Source: Chlorobiaceae bacterium (lineage in GTDB: Bacteria > Bacteroidota > Chlorobiia > Chlorobiales > Chlorobiaceae). Taken from it: a stretch of DNA of 33,767 bases. The DNA is taken from assembly GCA_012972825.1 (NCBI GenBank), contig JABDHL010000044.1:1-33767 (forward strand), written 5' to 3'. Shown piece by piece: positions 25,511 through 33,234 of the stretch. The translations under genes were made by a program, and so were the position numbers. Numbering within the stretch: position 1 is the stretch's first letter; each line of letters begins with the position of its first letter. The notes below the pieces were generated by a model. The model saw only the letters and a program-made list of their open reading frames with translations, did no database searches and was not told the origin of the DNA.

Positions 25511-27874
25511 ATGAAACCACTTCGGAGAAAACTGCTGCGCGAGTTGCTGCGCCTCAAGGGTCAGATGCTTGCCGTTGCAGCTGTTGTTGCCTGTGGTATT
25601 TCAGTGTTTGTTTCCATGAGCAGCGTTCAATATTCACTTGAGGCTTCGCGTGCACGCTATTACAGCAGGTATCGGTTTGCGGATGTTTTTATGCAGGTTA
25701 AGCGTGCTCCGGAATTTTATCTTGAAACCGTTCGCAGCATTGCGGGGGTAGCTTCTGTTAATTCCCGCATTGTGGCTGATGTGACTCTCGATGTTCCGGG
25801 ACTTGACGAACCGGCAACGGGAAGGCTGGTCTCAATACCCGACTATAGAACGCCGGTTTTGAACGATCTTTTTATCAGGAGCGGTCGTTATATCGATCCG
25901 GGTAAACCTGAAGAAGTCGTCGTCAGTAAACCTTTTCTTGAGGCCAACAGACTTGCCCCGGGCGACCATCTCACTGCAGTGATCAATGGAAGAAAAAAAG
26001 AGCTGCTCATTGTCGGTATGGGTCTCTCTCCGGAATATATTTATGAGGTCCAGCCTGGTGCTTTTTTCCCTGATAAGCGCCGGTTCGGGGTAATCTGGAT
26101 GAGCCGGAGGGCGCTTGAGTCGGCGTTTGATATGAGCGGCGCCTTCAATGATCTCTCCTTGACGCTTGCTCATGGCGTATCGGAAAAGAATGTCATCGTG
26201 CAGCTTGATAACCTGTTCAGTCGCTACGGATCGCTTGGCGCCTACGGTCGGAGTGAGCAGCTTTCTGACCGCTTTATTGCTGATGAAATCAAGCAGGTGG
26301 GCATTCAGATTACCTTTCTGCCCGGAGTCTTTCTTGCTGTGGCGGTTTTTTTGCTCAATATTGTTCTTCGTCGTCTTGTTGCAACCCAGCGCGACCAGAT
26401 TGCCGTACTCAAGGCGATAGGCTATTCCAATGAAGATGTCGGGCTTCACTATCTTGGTTTTGCGATGATTCCTACGGCAGTAGGAGCGGTTGTCGGGACT
26501 GCGCTTGGAGCCTGGCTTGGCCGAGGTATGATGAATATCTATGCCGATTTCTATAACTTTGCTGAGCTGGTGTACACGTTTCGTTTTGAAAATGTTGCAC
26601 TTTCGGTTCTGTTAAGTTTTGCGGCAGCGCTTGTCGGAGCACTTGGTGCGGTACGCAAAGCGGTTGCACTCCCTCCGGCTGAAGCGATGCGTCCTGATTC
26701 ACCCGTCATGTATAAACCTGGCGTGCTTGATCGCGCATCGTTGCGCAAAAAAATACCGGTGTCAATAAAAATTATTGTCCGTGACCTTGAACGTCGTCCA
26801 TGGAAAGCTTCCATTACCGTGCTTATGATCTCTCTTGCCGTTGCCATTCTTATTGCTGGCCGCTATACCTATGATTCGGTTGATCGTATGGTTCAGGTAG
26901 AGTTTGCAGAGAAACATCGAGAGGATGTGACCCTGATTTTCAATGATCCCAAGCCTCCGTCAGTGGCCTATACAATAGCTTCGCTTGACGGAGTGCTTGA
27001 ACATGAATATTACCGTGATGAGCCGGTCAGGATGCGCTTTGGTCATCGTTTCCGCCGGATCTCCATCAAAGGGATGCAGTCAGCAGAGGGCCTGCAGCGC
27101 CTGGTGGATAAAAATGGCCGTCAGTTCACCCTTCCCCCTGACGGGATCGTTCTGACCTCAGCTCTTGCAGACATTCTTGGAGTCCGTCCGGGTGAAAGGC
27201 TTCAGCTTGAGTTTCTTCAGGGCAGGCAGCTTCATCGCGAAGTGTTTGTAGGTGCTGCCATTGACGAAATTCTCGGGCTTTCAGCCTATATGAATCTTGC
27301 CCAGCTGAACCGTCTGGCAGGGGATGGAGGGGTGCTGAATGCAGCTTATTTGCGTATTGATCAATCAAAGGCAGGCGCGCTTTACACAACATTCAAGAAA
27401 ATGCCTGGAGTGTCGGGAATTATGATGCTTAAGGCTATTAAAGAGAGTTTTGAGGAGCTGATAGCCCGAAGCATGACCACTTCAACACTTATTCTGACCT
27501 CTTTTGCCTGCGTTCTGGCTTTTGCCGTGGTCTATAACGGGGCTCGGATTTCGCTTTCTGAGCGGGCCCGTGAACTCTCAAGCCTCAGGGTTCTTGGAAT
27601 GTCGAAAGGTGAAATTTCCTTTATTCTGCTTGGCGAACAGGCCCTGCTGACCCTGTGTGCCATACCGGTCGGATTTATGATTGGTATTGCCCTTTCCGCT
27701 CTTCTTGCGCATGCGCTCAGCTCAGAACTTTATCGCCTGCCGCTTGTCTTCAGTGCCTATAACTTTCTCTTTGCCTTTACGGTTATTGTTGTTGTATCGG
27801 TTGTGTCCGGCTTTGCTGTCCACAGACGTCTTTCAGGTCTTGATCTTGTCGAGGTTTTAAAAACCAGGGAGTAG
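25511..27874 (+). CDS. FtsX-domain ABC permease (duplicated, 787 residues)
   Basis: A long permease with two FtsX-like modules. Module one has an N-terminal helix (about 16-37), a periplasmic MacB-type domain and three helices about 260-285, 315-340 and 355-378. Module two begins with a helix about 434-454, has a second periplasmic stretch and ends with three helices about 655-680, 705-730 and 750-775. Typical FtsX-type motifs are QRDQIAVLKAIGYSNEDVGLH (shown in part) and SERARELSSLRVLGMSKGEI (also in part), near the ends of the two modules. This double arrangement fits large ABC permeases that work as single chains. It starts 8 bp after the ATPase stop and its stop directly abuts the adaptor start. 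Confidence 0.9.
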   Translation: MKPLRRKLLRELLRLKGQMLAVAAVVACGISVFVSMSSVQYSLEASRARYYSRYRFADVFMQVKRAPEFYLETVRSIAGVASVNSRIVADVTLDVPGLDEPATGRLVSIPDYRTPVLNDLFIRSGRYIDPGKPEEVVVSKPFLEANRLAPGDHLTAVINGRKKELLIVGMGLSPEYIYEVQPGAFFPDKRRFGVIWMSRRALESAFDMSGAFNDLSLTLAHGVSEKNVIVQLDNLFSRYGSLGAYGRSEQLSDRFIADEIKQVGIQITFLPGVFLAVAVFLLNIVLRRLVATQRDQIAVLKAIGYSNEDVGLHYLGFAMIPTAVGAVVGTALGAWLGRGMMNIYADFYNFAELVYTFRFENVALSVLLSFAAALVGALGAVRKAVALPPAEAMRPDSPVMYKPGVLDRASLRKKIPVSIKIIVRDLERRPWKASITVLMISLAVAILIAGRYTYDSVDRMVQVEFAEKHREDVTLIFNDPKPPSVAYTIASLDGVLEHEYYRDEPVRMRFGHRFRRISIKGMQSAEGLQRLVDKNGRQFTLPPDGIVLTSALADILGVRPGERLQLEFLQGRQLHREVFVGAAIDEILGLSAYMNLAQLNRLAGDGGVLNAAYLRIDQSKAGALYTTFKKMPGVSGIMMLKAIKESFEELIARSMTTSTLILTSFACVLAFAVVYNGARISLSERARELSSLRVLGMSKGEISFILLGEQALLTLCAIPVGFMIGIALSALLAHALSSELYRLPLVFSAYNFLFAFTVIVVVSVVSGFAVHRRLSGLDLVEVLKTRE

Positions 27875-29041
27875 ATGATGGTACTATCGAAAACACAGCG
27901 CTTAGCTGCAATATCCCTTGCGGCGGTTGCTCTCATTCTTTTTTTTGTCTTTAAACCCTCTGCGCTTCCTGTTGATTCAGGCGACGTCCGGCGCGGCCCT
28001 CTGCAGATTACTCTTGATGCCGAAGGAATGACTCGGGTGAATGACCGTTATGTGATTGCTGCACCGGTAACAGGGAAGCTCATGAGAATAACACTCGAAG
28101 AGGGCGACCGTGTGCTGAAAGGAGAAGTAGTCGCGGCGGTGGTGCCTCCTGAACTGAATTCACGTGAGTATAAAGAAGCTTCTGCAAGAGCTCTCTCAGC
28201 CCGCGCATCGCTTGATGAAGCGATAGCCCGCGAGCGAAGGTCTCTTCTTGGTTTTTCACAGGCAGATCGTCGTTCAGAACGCTACCGTAAACTCTACACC
28301 GAGGGTGCGGTTTCAAAAGAGGCATTCGAAATTGCAGAGAATGAAGCAGGAGTGCTGAAAAGGGAGGTTGAGGCTGCCCGTTCAGCAGTTGAAGGAGCGC
28401 GTCAGGGTTATGAGGCTCTTCAGACACAGGTTGACCGGAAGATATCCGGGAAACCCGTTACTGCTCTCTCCCCTGTTGACGGGAAGGTTCTGCGGGTTCA
28501 TGAAAAGAGCGAGCGGGTTATCAATTCGGGCTCTCCGGTTCTTGATATCGGCGATCCTTCTGCAATCGAAATAGTAATTGATGTGCTCTCTTCCGATGCC
28601 ACAAAGGTTCGGCCTGGAAATCGGGTATTGATCCGTGATTGGGGTGGCGAAAAGGAGCTTGAGGGAGTTGTGAAAACCATCGATCCGGCTGCATTTACCA
28701 AGACATCGGCACTTGGTATCGAAGAAAAACGGGTGAATATCATCGCTCTCCTGAAAGAGTATGAACCTCTTCTTGGCGACAACTTCCGCGTTCAGGCAAA
28801 AATTGTTCTGCGTGAGGCCGGTAATGTACTGCAGGTACCTGTAAGCAGTCTGTTCAGAGGGAGAGATGATTGGCACCTTTTTGTGATCGAGAATGGCAAA
28901 GCTATAGAAAGAAGTGTAAAAATCGGGATGCGTGGAACCTTTCAGGCCGAGGTCCTGTCCGGAGTAAGTGCTGGTCAGAAAGTCGTAGTGCATCCGACCA
29001 ATGAACTCAAGGATGGGGCGAGTGTAAAATTGCAGGAGTAA
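27875..29041 (+). CDS. HlyD/MacA-like membrane fusion protein
   Basis: The periplasmic adaptor of the exporter, 388 residues. One N-terminal membrane helix (about 10-28) is followed by a lipoyl-type half motif (VIAAPVTGKLMRITLEEGDRV, in part, about 59-80), a helical hairpin with charged coiled-coil character (about 95-182, for example ASARALSARASLDEAIARER), the second lipoyl half (TALSPVDGKVLRVHEKS) and beta-barrel/membrane-proximal parts to the end. The layout is standard for MacA/HlyD adaptors. The start ATG follows the permease stop with no gap; a second ATG is directly next to it. It implies a TolC-type outer-membrane partner, which is not in the window. Confidence 0.92.
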   Translation: MMVLSKTQRLAAISLAAVALILFFVFKPSALPVDSGDVRRGPLQITLDAEGMTRVNDRYVIAAPVTGKLMRITLEEGDRVLKGEVVAAVVPPELNSREYKEASARALSARASLDEAIARERRSLLGFSQADRRSERYRKLYTEGAVSKEAFEIAENEAGVLKREVEAARSAVEGARQGYEALQTQVDRKISGKPVTALSPVDGKVLRVHEKSERVINSGSPVLDIGDPSAIEIVIDVLSSDATKVRPGNRVLIRDWGGEKELEGVVKTIDPAAFTKTSALGIEEKRVNIIALLKEYEPLLGDNFRVQAKIVLREAGNVLQVPVSSLFRGRDDWHLFVIENGKAIERSVKIGMRGTFQAEVLSGVSAGQKVVVHPTNELKDGASVKLQE

Positions 29042-29059
29042 AAAGCCTCTTGTGTTTAC

Positions 29060-29112
29060 TTGACAATCCCGATTTAAAATTTTTATCAAACCTGTTAACG
29101 GCTTATGTTAAC
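29060..29112 (+). promoter_or_regulatory. Possible promoter and paired GTTAAC sites before the flavoprotein gene
   Basis: TTGACA at 29060-29065 is followed 18 bases later by TATCAA (29084-29089), a moderate -10 match. Two GTTAAC hexamers, each palindromic, lie at 29094-29099 and 29107-29112, that is 13 bases apart. Their position between this promoter and the start codon would suit a repressor. Evidence is by eye only. Confidence 0.3.
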
Positions 29113-29133
29113 ACCATGGAATAGGATCTTGTA

Positions 29134-30483
29134 TTGTTTGATAACTCAATCGGAGTTGCTATCGTTATTCAACAACCTCTATCGGTAGTTATTATCGGCG
29201 GGGGAGCCGCAGGAATGTCCGCAGCTGTTGCTGCACGACGGGGTGCTGAAAGTGCCTCTGTAGAGTGTTTCATAACTCTATTGGAGCGAAATGCCCGGCC
29301 AGGGACAAAAATCAGGATCTCAGGAGGGGGGAAGTGTAATGTAACCCATCAGGGAACTCCTGCCGAGATTCTGGAGCAGGGGTTTCTCCGAAAAAATGAA
29401 CGGCGTTTTTTGCGCAATGCTCTTTACGGTTTTTCAAACACTGATCTTCTTGAACTGTTGCATTCCCGTGGAGTTGAAACAGAGGTGCGGCCGGACGGCA
29501 AGGTGTTTCCGCTGAGCGGAGATGCTTCTTCTGTAGCTGTGGCTTTTGAAGAGTTGCTGAAGGAGTTATCGGTTAAGATTATCTCCTCATGCAGGGTAAG
29601 GAACGTTGAGCTGAAGGATGGCATGTTTCTTATTACTGCTGCCGCTGAACCCTTGGCTGCTGATGTTGTTATTCTGGCTACAGGCGGTGTTTCCTACTCA
29701 AAAACAGGCACCACAGGTGACGGCCTCATCATTGCCCGAAAGTTGGGTCATTCCATCAAAGAGTCCTCGGCTGCGCTGGCACCGGTTTATACGCTCAAAG
29801 CTCCTCCAGCCTCTCTATCAGGCATTTCCCTTCGTTCGGCAGGCCTTGTCGCTTCTGCTGGCGGCAAAACTGCTGAGCGGCGCGGTGACCTGCTCTTTAC
29901 GCATCGCGGTTTCAGCGGGCCTGCTGCGCTCTCGCTTTCGCGCGATATTGCCGGGCTCTGCCGTGAGTTTGGCAGCGCATCTCTATTTGCCGATCTCTTT
30001 CCAGAACACACTCCCGCTGAACTTGATCAACTACTGCTTCAGCATGCACGCAGACATGGAGCCCAGATGGTTCGAAAGTTCCTCCAGATATGTCCGATAG
30101 CTCCTCTTAAAAAAGGGCTCAGCGAGGCACCGCAGGGCACAATTCCCACCGCTCTTGTCCCGTTTATTATTCGTCACGCCCTCCTCGAAATCGACATAAC
30201 CTGGAGCACCCTTCAAAAGGAGCAGAGGCACTCTCTCCTTACAGTCCTGAAGAGGTTTCCGCTCGGTGCGGTTCGCAGTGTGCCGATCGATCAGGGCGAA
30301 GTCTCTGCCGGAGGAGTTGACCTGGGAGAAGTGAATCCAAAAACCATGCAGTCAAGGATTGTACCGAACCTCTTTATATGCGGCGAACTGCTTGACTATG
30401 CAGGAGAAATAGGCGGCTATAACCTACAGGCCGCCTTCTCCACCGGCTGGACCGCCGGTACAAGCGCACTGAAAAAGGCCTGA
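29134..30483 (+). CDS. BaiN/HI0933-family FAD-dependent oxidoreductase
   Basis: A flavoprotein of the HI0933/YhiN/BaiN family, 449 residues, with the FAD dinucleotide-binding motif IGGGAAGMSA (21-30), the family signature GTKIRISGGGKCNVTH (57-72) and the C-terminal block ICGELLDYAGEIGGYNLQ, with AAFSTGWTAG following. Members include bile-acid reductases, but many have unknown substrates, and no assignment can be made. The frame has no ATG before the FAD motif; TTG at 29134 with AGGA seven bases upstream (29123-29126) is the best start. It follows the exporter on the same strand after 92 bp with its own candidate promoter, so it may be a separate unit. Confidence 0.88.
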   Translation: MFDNSIGVAIVIQQPLSVVIIGGGAAGMSAAVAARRGAESASVECFITLLERNARPGTKIRISGGGKCNVTHQGTPAEILEQGFLRKNERRFLRNALYGFSNTDLLELLHSRGVETEVRPDGKVFPLSGDASSVAVAFEELLKELSVKIISSCRVRNVELKDGMFLITAAAEPLAADVVILATGGVSYSKTGTTGDGLIIARKLGHSIKESSAALAPVYTLKAPPASLSGISLRSAGLVASAGGKTAERRGDLLFTHRGFSGPAALSLSRDIAGLCREFGSASLFADLFPEHTPAELDQLLLQHARRHGAQMVRKFLQICPIAPLKKGLSEAPQGTIPTALVPFIIRHALLEIDITWSTLQKEQRHSLLTVLKRFPLGAVRSVPIDQGEVSAGGVDLGEVNPKTMQSRIVPNLFICGELLDYAGEIGGYNLQAAFSTGWTAGTSALKKA

Positions 30484-30509
30484 ATAAAAAAAGAGAAAGG
30501 CCTCCCTGT

Positions 30510-30557
30510 CTGTCATCCCGACCAACAAAGCTGTCATCCCGACCAACGGGAGGGATC
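30510..30557 (+). repeat. 48-bp intergenic repeat, copy 1
   Basis: Starts CTGTCATCCCGACCAAC and ends CCAACGGGAGGGATC, and itself holds the phrase CTGTCATCCCGACCA twice, 21 bases apart. The inner CCCGACCAACGGG is a short hairpin. Copy 2 at 30603 differs in one base. Repeats of this GTCATCCC...GGGATC type are common between genes in Chlorobiaceae and other bacteria. Confidence 0.85.
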
Positions 30558-30602
30558 CTATCCTCATTTCTCAGCACTCAAAACTAAGCACACTCCTCCC
30601 CT

Positions 30603-30650
30603 CTGTCATCCCGACCATCAAAGCTGTCATCCCGACCAACGGGAGGGATC
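30603..30650 (+). repeat. 48-bp intergenic repeat, copy 2
   Basis: Same as copy 1 except for ACCATC in place of ACCAAC in the first half. The spacer between the copies (30558-30602) is 45 bases and unrelated. The pair sits between the convergent flavoprotein and TPxG-repeat genes, a typical location for dispersed intergenic repeats, and may add hairpins that help end transcription. Confidence 0.85.
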
Positions 30651-30666
30651 TCTCCCCCTCACTTCT

Positions 30667-31599
30667 TCAAGAGCAAGAATACGCAGGCTCTTTCGTTGCC
30701 AAATTCATCGTTCTGATTTCAAACCTCGTATGTTCGAGGTCAAACGTGAACTTCGGGTTGTCGTGAAACATGACGAGCTTCTTTTTAAAGCGGACTTTCA
30801 TCGGAACGCTCACCTTGCGTTCATCGCCGCAGACGTTGTTTTTAACGCCGGGATGAAAAAGTTCGGCTTCTTGTGCCTTGACGGTGACATGTACTGCATG
30901 GTCGACAGTACTGAGGGCCTCTATTGAGCCATCTTCGGAGAGCTGCACAGAGTTGATGTCCCCGTGTATTCCATTCGGCTCGTTATCCCAGGATGTTATG
31001 ATGCCAATCGGTGTGTGGATGTCAATTTTTTTCTGAGGCTCAAACGAACGTATTGCGCCTGACTCATAAAAGGCAAGCCCTTTCCGCACGATAATCTCTC
31101 CCATCGGGGTCGTTACCGTGAGGGTCTGACCAGGCCAGAGTGTTATGCTTTTCAGTGCGCCGCTTTCGTAGAACTGCAGACCTATCAGCTTGGCAGTAAG
31201 TTTCCCAACCGGCGAGTTGAAGGTGATGTCCTGAGCGAGAGCAAATTCATTTTTCCACGACCAGAAGCCGCTCAGTTTACCATCAAGCGAAAATATCCTT
31301 TTAATGCTGCCGTTTTTATGAAATGTAACCAGTTCAGCGGGGATGCTGCCGACCGGCGTTTCAAGGATGGTTTGTGACTGCAGGGCAATTGATTTCAGTG
31401 AACCGTCCTTATAGAAATACATTGGCTTGACCGAACGTCGCCCCATGTCTTCGGCTTCGTACTGTGGAATCAGCGTGCCGTATGGGGTTTTAAGGCTGTT
31501 TTCTTCAGTGACAAGACAGCCGTCCATTTTGCCGTTCGAAAAGAGGCTGCGAAACTCAACTCCTGTAAGGTCGCCGTAGGGTGTGCTGACTGTAGACAT
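30667..31599 (-). CDS. TPxG-repeat protein of unknown function
   Basis: An unrecognised 310-residue protein with no signal peptide or membrane helix. It is built of about six imperfect units of 30-50 residues. Each unit carries TPYG, TPVG, SPVG, TPMG or TPIG followed by a short strand, then a turn such as FYKDGSLKSI, FHKNGSIKRI, FYESGALKSI, FYESGAIRSF or LSEDGSIEAL. The regular glycine turns predict a beta-solenoid or MORN-2/YwqK-like fold. The last 80 residues lack the repeat and hold a VCGDE region and a basic stretch (KVRFKKKLV). I choose the Met at 31599, right before the first repeat; a Met 12 codons upstream (31635) is possible. The 5' flank is very AT-rich, fitting a promoter. Confidence 0.78.
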   Translation of the reverse strand: MSTVSTPYGDLTGVEFRSLFSNGKMDGCLVTEENSLKTPYGTLIPQYEAEDMGRRSVKPMYFYKDGSLKSIALQSQTILETPVGSIPAELVTFHKNGSIKRIFSLDGKLSGFWSWKNEFALAQDITFNSPVGKLTAKLIGLQFYESGALKSITLWPGQTLTVTTPMGEIIVRKGLAFYESGAIRSFEPQKKIDIHTPIGIITSWDNEPNGIHGDINSVQLSEDGSIEALSTVDHAVHVTVKAQEAELFHPGVKNNVCGDERKVSVPMKVRFKKKLVMFHDNPKFTFDLEHTRFEIRTMNLATKEPAYSCS

Positions 31600-31788
31600 G
31601 ATTATTGCATTTATATTATGTGTTGAACAAGCCATTCCGCATATATCATAGCAATAACTATGCCGATAAAAATTATCCTATTTTAAGTTATTATATATTA
31701 ATATTTTAATATTCTTTGTGGTGGGCGCGATTCAGGGTGGAATAGAGCCAATTTTGTAGGAATCAGATCGTGATCTACATTATTGTAG

Positions 31789-31827
31789 AAAAAAAAATCC
31801 ACAGAACCCTTTTGAGACTCTGTGGAT
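31789..31827 (-). terminator. Rho-independent terminator after the DinB-like gene
   Basis: A perfect 9-bp stem, ATCCACAGA (31797-31805) with TCTGTGGAT (31819-31827) around a 13-base loop, is followed on the - strand by a run of T (complement of 31789-31797). It lies 33 bp past the stop of the DinB-like gene and is the clearest terminator in the window. Confidence 0.88.
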
Positions 31828-31860
31828 GAATGACGTAATGTGAGGTTGTGCTGGACGATC

Positions 31861-32385
31861 TTATTTGCCGTAGAGATGCATGGTATTGACTGGTTTCCCC
31901 TGCAGTTTCAGGTAATAGAAGAGCTGTGCCTTGTGCTGATTAAAATGATCAATCATGCTCAGCAGGCGTTTTCCCAGGTTGACAGGTGTCGGATCCCATG
32001 GTGCCGGTGCCAGCTTGGAAGAAAGATCCTCCTCGCTGCAGATGGTTACAGCCTCAAGAGCTGTTTGCCTGTCGGTCGCGAGCAGTGCAAGTGCCTCATC
32101 AAGAGTGGAGACACTCTTCAGCTTTTCAGCTGGAGGAAGATTTTTTTCAGTCGCTTTATCATGCATATCGCTGTGCGCAGGCATTGCCCACTGGCCGGTG
32201 GTAAAACCTTTTATGGGCATCCCGCACGACTGGGTGAGGTGGAAGAGCAGTTGTCCGGTTGTCATCCAGTTGTTCGTTTCAGATGGTTTCCAGGAAAGAT
32301 CGTTTTCATCAAGAAGCTTTATAAGGCGCTCGGTGACGTTGAACGTTTCCGTGATTTGTTCCTGTAACAGTTCATGCCAGTTCAT
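31861..32385 (-). CDS. DinB-like putative metal-dependent four-helix protein
   Basis: A 174-residue protein of the DinB/YfiT-like superfamily, a four-helix bundle with a three-His metal site. Candidate ligands are the His in LLFHLTQS (His49) and the two His in IDHFNQHKAQLFYYLK near the C-terminus (about residues 147 and 151), which is the usual spacing. MTTGQLLFHLTQS and the final HFNQHKAQLFYYL are the recognisable motifs. Functions in this superfamily range from thiol transfer to unknown, so none is assigned. It lies 19 bp after the DUF2141 gene on the same strand and is followed by a strong terminator, so the two form one unit. Confidence 0.82.
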   Translation of the reverse strand: MNWHELLQEQITETFNVTERLIKLLDENDLSWKPSETNNWMTTGQLLFHLTQSCGMPIKGFTTGQWAMPAHSDMHDKATEKNLPPAEKLKSVSTLDEALALLATDRQTALEAVTICSEEDLSSKLAPAPWDPTPVNLGKRLLSMIDHFNQHKAQLFYYLKLQGKPVNTMHLYGK

Positions 32386-32404
32386 GTTCTTATATTTTAA
32401 AGGG

Positions 32405-32887
32405 TTATTTGCTCTTGAATAAATATCTCATACCAATGGTCATTTCAAGCTGTTTGGAGTTGAGGGTAAAAACCGAATCGTTGTATTTTGGTCCGCCCAT
32501 GCCGATTTTGGGATTGGTTGATATGCCGCATCCCTCTGTAGGCAGGCCGAAAAAGTTTTTATCCATCTTGCCGTTGCCGTTTTCGTCATGCAGGACGCTG
32601 ATGGCGTAGGTGCCATAAGGAACGTTTTCGAACACAAATGTATCTTCCGTAGCGGTGATTTTTTTTACAAGCGTAGCATACGAGCGTTCAGGCGTGTCGG
32701 GGAACCCCTTTTTTGAGGCGTACAGCGAAGCTCCAAGCATGCCATTAAGATTTCTCAGCCCTGTTATGTGAACGGTGATGCTGCCGGTCTGTGTAGGATC
32801 GACGGTTGCTTGCGAGGCGTTCTCAGCCAGCAGTGGGGCAGTTGCAGTAAACAAGAGTGCGACGACAAACATTACAAATTTATTCAT
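32405..32887 (-). CDS. Secreted DUF2141 protein
   Basis: A 160-residue exported protein. Residues 1-21 from the Met at 32887 form a signal peptide (MFVVALLFTATAPLLAEN region). The mature part matches DUF2141: GSITVHITGLRNLNGMLGAS, the ENVPYGTYAISVLHDENGNG block (20 residues shown) and GKMDKNFFGLPTEGCGISTNP. The Asp/Asn-rich DENGNGKMD looks like a calcium-type loop, which is typical of the family. Function is unknown, and a periplasmic or surface role is inferred. An alternative Met four codons upstream (32899) adds MFYA. It is the first gene of the unit ending at the terminator near 31800. Confidence 0.85.
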   Translation of the reverse strand: MNKFVMFVVALLFTATAPLLAENASQATVDPTQTGSITVHITGLRNLNGMLGASLYASKKGFPDTPERSYATLVKKITATEDTFVFENVPYGTYAISVLHDENGNGKMDKNFFGLPTEGCGISTNPKIGMGGPKYNDSVFTLNSKQLEMTIGMRYLFKSK

Positions 32888-33234
32888 AGCGTAAAACATG
32901 CTTTTCGGTTTCTGAAATCAGCGTAACCTTTCTCTGCTTTTTTTGCAGTACAACAATATCGATATTCCGAAATTCCCATACAACCCAAAGATTACAATCC
33001 ACCACAACATCCTGCCTTTTCGCCTACCGCCCCTCTGAATAAATAGAGGTGTCCTTATGTTCATTTTATGTTACAATTAGGTTACTTTTACCATCTTTTG
33101 TATTTTTGAGCAACTTGATAGCCCCATTGCTTATCGAGTGATAAGCGATATCTTGGAGCTTTTTTATTCTTGGTTATGCCGTTTTAGTCTACAGCGCAAA
33201 CCATCTACACTTCACCATTCATAATAGTCTCGCC
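32888..33234. other. Intergenic region with strong hairpin near its right end
   Basis: 347 bp between divergent genes. CCTCT (33033-33037) with AGAGG (33046-33050) makes a weak hairpin. ATTGCTTATC (33126-33135) and GATAAGCGAT (33140-33149) make a 10-bp stem with a 4-base loop and one G-T pair, followed 10 bases later by a T-run (33160-33166). This could be a terminator or leader structure. No gene was found. Confidence 0.45.
33126..33166 (+). terminator. Possible hairpin terminator or attenuator
   Basis: The 10-bp stem described for this intergenic region plus the T-run downstream resembles an intrinsic terminator on the + strand, but no gene ends before it on that strand. If real, it would act in the leader of the right-edge gene as an attenuator. 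Confidence 0.35.
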
